Of a stretch of 39,002 nt of DNA, positions 21,519 to 28,251 are shown one piece after another. Position 1 is the stretch's first letter. Each line of letters starts with the position of its first letter. The notes below the pieces were generated by a model that was not told the DNA's origin, did no database searches, and worked only from the letters and a program-made list of their open reading frames with translations. Source of the DNA: Globicatella sanguinis NBRC 15551 (GTDB lineage Bacteria; Bacillota; Bacilli; Lactobacillales; Aerococcaceae); contig NZ_BCQX01000004.1 in the NCBI RefSeq assembly GCF_001552295.1, forward strand, positions 1-39,002. Reading direction: 5' to 3'. Position numbers and translations under genes: made by a program.

Positions 21519-21610
21519 AATATACTTGAATACTTGTTGGCTGAAATAGCTGAAAACAGGCTATATGATTGCAGATGTTAGATAATGTAACATGAATTGT
21601 TAAAATGAAT

Positions 21611-21639
21611 TTGCTAATAAATTAAAATTTGATTATAAT
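21611..21639 (+). promoter_or_regulatory. Promoter of the NRAMP-like transporter gene
   Basis: TTGCTA (21611-21616) and TATAAT (21634-21639) with 17-nt spacing, about 30 nt before AGAAAGGAA and the start codon. Confidence 0.75.
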
Positions 21640-21677
21640 AAGTTTAAATCATTTTATATTAGAAAGGAATATTTCAA

Positions 21678-22877
21678 ATGGATACGAAGAAGAAAACAAG
21701 TGCTTTAATTGGAGCAGCCTTTATTATGGCGACTTCAGCAATTGGACCCGGTTTCCTAACGCAAACAGCTAAATTTACCAATGACCTGCACGGTAGCTTT
21801 GGTTTTGTTATTATTATTACCATTATTTTAGCAGCTATAGTGCAATTAAACGTGTGGCGTGTTTTATGTGTCACTGGACTACGTGGTCAAGATGTCGCGA
21901 ATAAAGTATTACCAGGTCTAGGATATTTTGTCGCGGCTCTGGTCGTATTAGGTGGATTTGTCTTTAATATTGGTAATGTAGGTGGTGGAGCATTAGGATT
22001 TAATACTTTATTAGGGATTCCAACTCAGTTTGGTTACTTTTTAGCTGGCGCCATCGCGATCATGGTTTTTTTACTTAAAGATGCCATGAAAGCGATGGAT
22101 ACTTTTACTAAAGTATTGGGAGCGATTATGATTGTCGTTATTTTCCTTGTCATTCTCATTGTGCAACCACCGATTGGGACAGCATTAAAAGAATCGCTAT
22201 TTCCTACAGCAACGAGTGATTCATTATTTACAGCGATTTTAACTTTATTAGGAGGAACAGTTGGCGGTTATATTACTTTTGCTGGCGCTCACCGTTTAAT
22301 TGATGCCGGCATTACCTCTGAAGAAAACTTGCCACATATTAAGCAAAGTTCTGTTATGGGGATTTCAATTGCTTCGATTGTGCGTGTATTTTTATTCTTA
22401 GCTATCTTTGGTGTGATTAGTAAAGGTGTTTCACTTGATCCTAACAACCCAGCAGCCGATGCCTTTAAACAAGGAGCCGGCGAAATTGGCTATCGTTTCT
22501 TTGGTTTAGTCTTATTATCAGCAGCAGTTTCTTCGATTGTGGGTGCGGCTTATACCTCTGTTTCTTTCTTGAAAACATTAAGTAAATCGGTAGCTAAATA
22601 TGAAAAACAAGTTATTATTGGTTTTATTGCAGTATCGACTTTGGTAATGGCCTTTTTAGGTAATCCTGCGACCTTATTAGTGATCGCCGGTTCATTTAAT
22701 GGATTAATTTTACCCGTTACCTTAGGTATCAGTTTATTAGCGGCCAATAATCCAGATATTATGGGTCCCAACTACAAGCACCCTAAAGCTTTATGGATAC
22801 TAGGGATTATAGTGGTTATTTTAACTGCTTACATGGGCATTCTATCGTTAGGCAATTTGGGCCAATTATTTGGCTAA
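21678..22877 (+). CDS. NRAMP-fold transporter of the YcsG type, without canonical metal ligands
   Basis: 399-aa membrane protein with about 11 hydrophobic segments and overall similarity to NRAMP (LeuT-fold) carriers. In metal-transporting NRAMPs segment 1 has DPGN and segment 6 has a Met-Pro-His; here the matching places read AIGPGFLTQTAKF and GGYITFAGAHRL, so Asp, Asn and Met ligands are missing. B. subtilis YcsG, next to the kipI-kipA-ycsF genes, is the relative I have in mind. Because the oxoprolinase genes follow, import of 5-oxoproline or a related small acid is a plausible role (inference). It has its own promoter and terminator, so it is a separate transcript from pxpB. Confidence 0.8.
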   Translation: MDTKKKTSALIGAAFIMATSAIGPGFLTQTAKFTNDLHGSFGFVIIITIILAAIVQLNVWRVLCVTGLRGQDVANKVLPGLGYFVAALVVLGGFVFNIGNVGGGALGFNTLLGIPTQFGYFLAGAIAIMVFLLKDAMKAMDTFTKVLGAIMIVVIFLVILIVQPPIGTALKESLFPTATSDSLFTAILTLLGGTVGGYITFAGAHRLIDAGITSEENLPHIKQSSVMGISIASIVRVFLFLAIFGVISKGVSLDPNNPAADAFKQGAGEIGYRFFGLVLLSAAVSSIVGAAYTSVSFLKTLSKSVAKYEKQVIIGFIAVSTLVMAFLGNPATLLVIAGSFNGLILPVTLGISLLAANNPDIMGPNYKHPKALWILGIIVVILTAYMGILSLGNLGQLFG

Positions 22878-22885
22878 AAGTAGTA

Positions 22886-22926
22886 TAAAGGAGTATTGAG
22901 CCGAGGCTTACTCCTTTATTTGTTTT
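22886..22926 (+). terminator. Terminator after the NRAMP-like gene
   Basis: TAAAGGAGTA (22886-22895) pairs perfectly with TACTCCTTTA (22909-22918), then TTTGTTTT. Confidence 0.85.
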
Positions 22927-23008
22927 GAGGATAGTAACTTTAAATATTCTTAATGAGGATAGGCATAAACTTGATAAAATTAATCTAGAGATTGTTCGCT
23001 AATTAAAA

Positions 23009-23280
23009 GCGCAGTGGTTGAGTGGCCTCAACCTGCGCCTTAAGGTAGCTGAGAATAATCTTGAAAAATTCAGTCAAATTAATGCTCGTTAATTTATAGT
23101 ACAGTGGTTGAGTGGTTATAAACGTTGTCATAATGACTTGTTTGAATCCTACTCCATTTTGCGGAGCGGCAGACGAAACAAAAATCAATCGTTTTTTCTT
23201 CTGGTCTACTCCCAACTGTGCGGGGATAGGTCGACGAAGCGGAAATCATTTGATTTGCTACTTCTGGTCCACTCCCATCT
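23009..23280. repeat. Cluster of degenerate intergenic repeats and hairpins
   Basis: The 484-bp gap before pxpB. CAGTGGTTGAGTGG occurs at 23012 and again at 23102. The first lies in a clean hairpin (GCGCAG/CTGCGC and TTGAG/CTCAA, 23009-23038). From about 23165 a roughly 60-bp unit is repeated, each copy ending in TTCTGGTC(T/C)ACTCCCA; the second copy can fold (GAAGCGGAAATCA against TGATTTGCTACTTC). The 54-nt stretch 23102-23155 has a diverged copy at 31255-31308. No convincing gene or promoter is seen here. Confidence 0.75.
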
Positions 23281-23361
23281 ATGATAATATTAAAATATGA
23301 AGATTTAATGAGAGGTTGTTATCAATGTAACAGTCAAAGCAATGGCAGATGAGGTGAAAAA

Positions 23362-24087
23362 ATGAGCGAAGTAAAAATTGTACCACATGGTGACGCTTCG
23401 ATGTTAGTCGAATGGGGAGCTGTAATTGATCCGAAAATTAATCAAAAGATTACCGGTTTGGTATCATTGTTTAAAGATCAAAAAATTGAAGGGGTCATTG
23501 ATTTTATACCAGCTTTTTCTAGCTTATTAATCAATTATGATCCGCGTATTATTACTTTTCAACGTTTAAAAAAGATAACTCAAGATTTATTAACCATTGA
23601 AATCAGTAATCACCAACTAAAAAAACGCATCTTTGAAATTCCAGTTTGTTATGGTGGTGAGTATGGGCCTGATATTGAGTTTATTGCGAAAAACGCACAA
23701 TTGACCAAGGAGGAATTAATTCAAATTCATTCTGGAACCGACTATTTAATCTATATGTTAGGTTTCTTACCAGGCTTTAGCTATCTAGGGGGATTAGATG
23801 AGCGGATTCATACCCCGCGTTTAAATAATCCACGAAAAGCAATCCCAGCAGGGAGTGTGGGGATTGGTGGCTCACAAACAGGGATTTATCCCCTAGAATC
23901 GCCAGGTGGTTGGCAATTGTTAGGACGTACGCCAATCAAAACATATGATCCAGAGCGTGAAGAACCAATTTTGTTTGAAGCAGGAGATTATATACGTTTT
24001 GTACCAATTGACCAAGCGACTTATCAAGAAATTGAAGCCGCAGTAGCAGCTGGTGACTATCAAGTGAATGTCGTAGAGGAGGGGTAA
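23362..24087 (+). CDS. pxpB: 5-oxoprolinase subunit PxpB (KipI family)
   Basis: 241 aa. KipI/AHS1-type carboxyltransferase-fold subunit with the family signatures YMLGFLPGFSYLGGLDERI near residue 130, TPRLNNPRKAIPAGSVGIGG near 150 and YPLESPGGWQLLGRTP near 178. In PxpABC it works with PxpC on 5-oxoproline (pyroglutamate), which PxpA helps open to glutamate with ATP. The same fold forms the carboxyltransferase domain of urea carboxylase, relevant because biotin genes follow. GAGGTG precedes the ATG by 5 nt. B. subtilis KipI also inhibits kinase A; there is no sign here of which role applies. Confidence 0.93.
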   Translation: MSEVKIVPHGDASMLVEWGAVIDPKINQKITGLVSLFKDQKIEGVIDFIPAFSSLLINYDPRIITFQRLKKITQDLLTIEISNHQLKKRIFEIPVCYGGEYGPDIEFIAKNAQLTKEELIQIHSGTDYLIYMLGFLPGFSYLGGLDERIHTPRLNNPRKAIPAGSVGIGGSQTGIYPLESPGGWQLLGRTPIKTYDPEREEPILFEAGDYIRFVPIDQATYQEIEAAVAAGDYQVNVVEEG

Positions 24088-24089
24088 GC

Positions 24090-25094
24090 ATGGGGATTAG
24101 AGTATTAAAAGCCGGAATTTATACGACGGTTCAAGATATTGGCCGAATGGGCTATCAAAGTCAAGGATTCGGAGTGGCGGGCGTCATGGATGTTCGTTCT
24201 TTCAAAATTGCCAATTTATTAATTGATAATCCTGAAAATGAGGCTGTTTTAGAATTTGCATTAACGGGACCAACCCTTGAATTTACAGCCGAAACCATTA
24301 TCGCGATTACCGGTGGCGATTTTCAGCCGAAGATTAATGATGAGTCAGTACCGATGTATACCGCCATTTATGTTTATAAAGGAGATGTTTTATCATTTGG
24401 AGGAGCCCGTACAGGAACGAGAGGTTATATCGCTTTTTCTAGTTATTTAAGCATTCCCGTCGTGATGGGCAGTCGCTCAACCAATACTAAAAGCGGGATT
24501 GGAGGCTTCAAAGGACGACGTCTAAAAGAAAATGATTTTATTGGCTTTCGGATAAAACGACGCTATCTACCTTATTTCCTATCACGGACTTTAGATATTG
24601 ATGAATTTGATCAAGAAGAAGCTATCATTCGGGTAGTGATGGGGCCTCAAAGTGATATGTTTACCCCGGATGGATTAAGGACCTTTTTGAATGAAGAATA
24701 TACGGTGACCAGTGATTTTGACCGTATGGGTTGTCGATTAGATGGTCCTTATATTGCCCATAAGGGGAAAGCTGATATCATTTCAGACGGTACCGCCTTT
24801 GGTTCTATCCAAGTGCCCGCTCATGGCAAACCCATTATATTGTTAGCGGATCGTCAAACTACCGGAGGCTATGCAAAGATTGCGACAGTTGCTTCGGTGG
24901 ATATCCCGAAACTAGTCCAACGTAAAACAGACCATAAAATTCGTTTTGAGGCGATTTCAGTCGAAAAAGCGCAACAATTATTATTGGCAGAACAACGGGA
25001 ATTTAGTCAAATGCGCCATACTATCCATCAACCTTGTCAAGAGGTGTTAGATGTGCGTTTAGTGGCTAAACGGTTGACGACGTTATTTGAATAG
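24090..25094 (+). CDS. pxpC: 5-oxoprolinase subunit PxpC (KipA family)
   Basis: 334 aa, AHS2/KipA family. Typical segments are KAGIYTTVQDIGRMGYQSQG near residue 7, FGVAGVMDVRSFKIANLLIDN near 28, GGDFQP near 78, RGYIAFSS near 112, VVMGPQSDMFTPDG near 188, and DFDRMGCRLDGP near 214. It pairs with PxpB to form the oxoproline-activating (or carboxyltransferase-like) half of the enzyme. It starts 2 nt after pxpB with GAGGAGGGG as ribosome site, so the two are made together. Confidence 0.93.
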   Translation: MGIRVLKAGIYTTVQDIGRMGYQSQGFGVAGVMDVRSFKIANLLIDNPENEAVLEFALTGPTLEFTAETIIAITGGDFQPKINDESVPMYTAIYVYKGDVLSFGGARTGTRGYIAFSSYLSIPVVMGSRSTNTKSGIGGFKGRRLKENDFIGFRIKRRYLPYFLSRTLDIDEFDQEEAIIRVVMGPQSDMFTPDGLRTFLNEEYTVTSDFDRMGCRLDGPYIAHKGKADIISDGTAFGSIQVPAHGKPIILLADRQTTGGYAKIATVASVDIPKLVQRKTDHKIRFEAISVEKAQQLLLAEQREFSQMRHTIHQPCQEVLDVRLVAKRLTTLFE

Positions 25095-25107
25095 GAGGAA
25101 ACAATCA

Positions 25108-25536
25108 ATGGATTTAGAAAAAATTAAAGCATTGGTACAAATTGTAGAGGAATCATCTTTATTAGAATTTATGATAGAGGATGGTGACACTAAAATTAAA
25201 ATGAGTCGCAAAGGTGAAATGGGACAACCCACAGCTGCTATTAGCACTCAAATAGAAAAATCTGAAAAGGATACTGATAATGAGGAGTCAGATCAAGACT
25301 TGTATATCACCTCTCCCATTGTCGGGACTTTTTATTCAGCTTCAGGTCCGGATGTACCAGCCTATGTGTCAGTAGGAGATACTGTTAAAAAAGGTGAAAC
25401 CGTCTGTATTGTCGAAGCGATGAAATTAATGAATGAAATTCAATGCAACTATGATTGTGTTATTGATGCCGTATTAGTAAGTAATGAACAAAAAGTCGAA
25501 TACGGGCAACCATTATTCCGCGTGAAAAAAATATAA
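25108..25536 (+). CDS. accB: Biotin carboxyl carrier protein (AccB-like)
   Basis: 142 aa. An N-terminal helix (MDLEKIKALVQIVEES) and an acidic linker (residues 50-65) lead into a biotinyl domain with ITSPIVGTFYSA near 67 and the biotin-accepting Lys106 in VEAMKLMNE. AGGAGGAAACAATCA precedes ATG 25108; the frame extends upstream to 25087 inside pxpC but that start has no ribosome site. It looks like the carrier of acetyl-CoA carboxylase, but its place between pxpC and pxpA suggests a dedicated copy serving the KipI/KipA carboxyltransferase-fold pair (inference). Confidence 0.93.
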   Translation: MDLEKIKALVQIVEESSLLEFMIEDGDTKIKMSRKGEMGQPTAAISTQIEKSEKDTDNEESDQDLYITSPIVGTFYSASGPDVPAYVSVGDTVKKGETVCIVEAMKLMNEIQCNYDCVIDAVLVSNEQKVEYGQPLFRVKKI

Positions 25537-25563
25537 TCACAGTGGAACGGAAGGAGTCGTACA

Positions 25564-26910
25564 ATGATTAAAAAATTATTAGTAGCAAATCGTGGTGAAA
25601 TAGCTGTACGAATCATTCGTGCCTGTCGTAATATGGGAATCCGTAGTGTTGCTATCTATTCTGTTGAAGATAAAGATAGTCTTCATGTTAAACTGGCTGA
25701 TCAACGTATCTGTATAGGAGAAGGTCCCGCACGTAATAGTTATTTGAATCAAGAAAGTATTTTAACGGCCGCGATTAATATCGGAGCCGATGCCATTCAC
25801 CCTGGGTTTGGTTTTTTATCAGAAAATCCTAATTTTGCCAGACTTTGTCAAGAGCATGGAGTCATTTTCATTGGTCCTGAAGGGGATGTGATGGAAAAGA
25901 TGGGAGATAAATCCCATGCCCGTCAAACGATGAAGATTGCTGGAGTCCCAATTGTTCCCGGTACAGAAGGTACTGTTCATGATGTGGATGATGCGATAAA
26001 AGCAGCTGATATTATCGGTTATCCGGTTATGATTAAAGCAGCTGCCGGTGGTGGCGGGAAAGGGATGCGCGTAGCCCATGAGCCAAGTGAATTTAAACGT
26101 TTGTTTAATATGGCACAGCTGGAATCCGTTAATTCCTTCAGTAGTGATGCGATGTATTTAGAACGATTTATCGTTAATCCCAAACACGTTGAAATTCAAA
26201 TCATTGCCGACATGCATGGCAATGTGGTCACTTTAGGTGAGCGTGATTGTTCTACCCAACGTAACCACCAAAAGTTAATCGAAGAAGCACCCTCACCCGC
26301 AATTGATGATACAAGCCGTCAAGCAATGAATGAAGCAGCTGTATTAGCAGCCACCACTGTTGGTTACGTCAACGCAGGAACGGTAGAGTTTATTTTAGAT
26401 AATGAAGGTAACTTTTACTTTATGGAAATGAATACTCGTATACAAGTAGAACATGGTGTGACTGAAATGGTGACTGGCACTGATTTAATTATTGAACAAA
26501 TAAGAGTCGCCAATGGTGAAAAATTAAGTTTTAAACAAGAAGAAGTACAATTACTTGGTCATGCGATTGAATGTCGTATTAATGCCGAAATACCTGAAAA
26601 GAATTTTATGCCCAATCCAGGTAAAGTCACCCATTTACATTTACCCGCAGGCAATGGGGTGCGAGTCGATACTGCTTTATACAGTGGTTATGTCATACCG
26701 CCAGACTATGATTCGATGATTGCCAAAATTTTAGTTCATGCACCAACCCGTGAGGCAGCCATTATGAAGATGCGCGCGGCACTGGACGAAACGGTTATTT
26801 TAGGTGTCGAGACGAATTTAGATTTTCAGTACCAATTATTGCGTCATCCATTATTTGTTGAAGGTAATGTGGATACTGGTTTTGTGAATCGTATGTTACA
26901 TCTTGATTAG
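25564..26910 (+). CDS. accC: Biotin carboxylase (AccC-like)
   Basis: 448-aa ATP-grasp enzyme that carboxylates carrier-bound biotin using bicarbonate and ATP. Signatures include [18 protein letters not shown] near residue 5, [14 protein letters not shown] near 80, the Gly-rich loop [12 protein letters not shown] near 158, the [19 protein letters not shown] stretch near 227, and [14 protein letters not shown] near 288. The usual QVEHPVTE is QVEHGVTE here, a small departure next to the active site. Length is standard for AccC. No accA or accD is nearby, so in this operon the likely partner is PxpB/PxpC rather than an acetyl-CoA carboxyltransferase (inference). Confidence 0.93.
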   Translation: MIKKLLVANRGEIAVRIIRACRNMGIRSVAIYSVEDKDSLHVKLADQRICIGEGPARNSYLNQESILTAAINIGADAIHPGFGFLSENPNFARLCQEHGVIFIGPEGDVMEKMGDKSHARQTMKIAGVPIVPGTEGTVHDVDDAIKAADIIGYPVMIKAAAGGGGKGMRVAHEPSEFKRLFNMAQLESVNSFSSDAMYLERFIVNPKHVEIQIIADMHGNVVTLGERDCSTQRNHQKLIEEAPSPAIDDTSRQAMNEAAVLAATTVGYVNAGTVEFILDNEGNFYFMEMNTRIQVEHGVTEMVTGTDLIIEQIRVANGEKLSFKQEEVQLLGHAIECRINAEIPEKNFMPNPGKVTHLHLPAGNGVRVDTALYSGYVIPPDYDSMIAKILVHAPTREAAIMKMRAALDETVILGVETNLDFQYQLLRHPLFVEGNVDTGFVNRMLHLD

Positions 26911-26923
26911 AAGGAGGAGAGAC

Positions 26924-27691
26924 ATGCTAAAAGTAGATTTAAATGCTGATATGGGCGAAAGTTTTGGTGCTTATCAAATTGGCGCTGATCAAGCATTGGC
27001 ACAGTACATTTCATCAGCGAATGTGGCTTGTGGCTTCCATGCCGCTGATCCCAATGTCATGGCAAAAACAGTCGACTTATTGGTAAAAGAGGAGGTAGCG
27101 ATTGGTGCTCATCCTGGTTTAAACGATTTAATGGGATTTGGCCGACGCCCCATGACCATAACGCCTACTGAAGCTAGAAATGATGTTTTATATCAATTAG
27201 GTGCTTTAAGTGCCTTTGCTAAAGCGAAAGGGAAGAAATTACATCATGTGAAGCCCCATGGTGCTTTATATAATATGGCCGCTCAGGATGCATCATTAGC
27301 CATGGCCATAGCGGAGGCAGTCGCCAGTTTTGATGCTAATTTAGTTTTCTTAGGATTATCTGGTAGTGAGATGTTAAAAGCCGCAAAGGCTTGTGGATTA
27401 AAAGTTGCTTCGGAAGTGTTTGCTGATCGTGCTTATACGGATGAAGGTTTATTAGTGAATCGAAAATTACCAGGCGCCATGATTGAAGACCCCGATGATG
27501 CAATTAATCGGGTTATCCAAATGATTAAAGAAGGTACAGTTACCAGTATTAATGGTAATTTTATTCCGATTGAAGCTGATTCGATTTGTATACATGGGGA
27601 TGGTCCCAATGCAGTAACGTTTGCTAAACAAATCCATCAACGATTAATTGCCGAAGGTATTCAAATTGTTTCGTTGCAAGATTTGATTTAA
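26924..27691 (+). CDS. pxpA: 5-oxoprolinase subunit PxpA (LamB/YcsF family)
   Basis: 255-aa LamB/YcsF protein. The N-terminal motif [14 protein letters not shown] is followed by [16 protein letters not shown] near 35, GAHPGLND near 62, [13 protein letters not shown] near 104, [16 protein letters not shown] near 166 and [11 protein letters not shown] near 222; the conserved His and Asp residues suggest a metal- or acid/base-assisted ring-opening site. ATG 26924 is chosen because AAGGAGGAGA lies just upstream; the longer frame to 26903 has no such site. Last gene of the pxpB-pxpC-accB-accC-pxpA operon; two hairpins follow. Confidence 0.93.
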   Translation: MLKVDLNADMGESFGAYQIGADQALAQYISSANVACGFHAADPNVMAKTVDLLVKEEVAIGAHPGLNDLMGFGRRPMTITPTEARNDVLYQLGALSAFAKAKGKKLHHVKPHGALYNMAAQDASLAMAIAEAVASFDANLVFLGLSGSEMLKAAKACGLKVASEVFADRAYTDEGLLVNRKLPGAMIEDPDDAINRVIQMIKEGTVTSINGNFIPIEADSICIHGDGPNAVTFAKQIHQRLIAEGIQIVSLQDLI

Positions 27692-27746
27692 GCAATACAA
27701 TTTGATTTAACTAGCACAATTTGCTTTTGAGTTTTCATTTAGGTTA

Positions 27747-27880
27747 GATTGACCGGACAGAAACATTAAGCGTTCTATCTGGTGCTGTCAATCGTTCAGT
27801 AAGGGCGACTGGCGTCGATATAGAGCTGACTATTTAGTGCCTTAAGGTAGACAGTTTTCATGACTTGCAGTCGCTTTTTT
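27747..27880 (+). terminator. Double hairpin terminator after pxpA
   Basis: First hairpin: GATTGAC (27747-27753) with GTCAATC (27787-27793), and an inner CCGGACAGAA against TTCTATCTGG. Second: GCGACT (27805-27810) with AGTCGC (27869-27874), followed by six T. The second contains GCCTTAAGGTAG (27839-27850), identical to 23037-23048. The rest of the 27692-28251 gap holds the ATPase promoter and riboswitch. Confidence 0.75.
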
Positions 27881-28011
27881 CATTGAAAAGTCTTACTAAG
27901 TTAAGATGAAAGAACTTTTTTGACAATTTAATTTTTTGATATTTAATTGAAGCAATTAAGTTATAGTGTATCAAAGCGAGAAAATTATTAATAAAAATAA
28001 TAAGGTTTCAA

Positions 28012-28039
28012 TTGCAATTTGAAGTTGATTTGGTATAAT
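28012..28039 (+). promoter_or_regulatory. Promoter of the riboswitch/P-type ATPase unit
   Basis: TTGCAA (28012-28017), a 16-nt spacer and TATAAT (28034-28039) preceded by TGG, an extended -10. Transcription should begin near 28046, just before the aptamer. Confidence 0.7.
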
Positions 28040-28058
28040 AATAATATAATTTCATATC

Positions 28059-28154
28059 CATAAGGGAGTAACTTAAGGTTTGAATACCTTGTCAGTATCA
28101 ACATCGTCAAGTAGATATATCTGCTGGTACTGTACTTAAAAAGTGAGACTTGTG
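28059..28154 (+). ncRNA. yybP-ykoY (Mn2+) riboswitch aptamer
   Basis: The two conserved loops of the manganese aptamer are present: AAGGGAGTAAC (28062-28072) and CATCGTCAA (28102-28110). P1: CATAAG (28059-28064) with CTTGTG (28149-28154). P2: AAGGT/ACCTT around 28075-28090. P3: CAGTA (28093-28097) with TACTG, capped by GTAGAT/ATCTGC. P4: ACTT/AAGT at 28134-28144. The closing GTGAGACTTGTG matches the known GCAAGACCUUU 3' end. This family binds Mn2+ and usually controls Mn2+ exporters, as at L. lactis yoaB. Confidence 0.88.
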
Positions 28155-28201
28155 CGTTCAATTGCTATTAGGTGAATTGGCGTAGAAGTCTCATTTTTTT
28201 T
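28144..28201 (+). terminator. Riboswitch expression platform (intrinsic terminator)
   Basis: TGAGACTT (28144-28151) pairs with AAGTCTCA (28186-28193), with an inner CAATT/AATTG, followed by eight T. The left arm shares ACTT with the 3' strand of aptamer P1, so the aptamer and terminator exclude each other. Metal binding should therefore permit read-through (an ON switch). Confidence 0.85.
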
Positions 28202-28251
28202 AAAAAGAACTTCTAATGAGAATATGAAAATTAAAATTTAGGAGGAGAAAC

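Noticed and set aside
23003-23300. Short open frames on both strands (about 62-70 codons)
   Set aside because: They fall in the repeat/hairpin region, lack ribosome sites and resemble no protein family.
25108-26910. Housekeeping acetyl-CoA carboxylase subunits
   Set aside because: No accA, accD or fab genes are near, and the pair lies inside the pxp operon; a dedicated role fits better, though genome context is needed.
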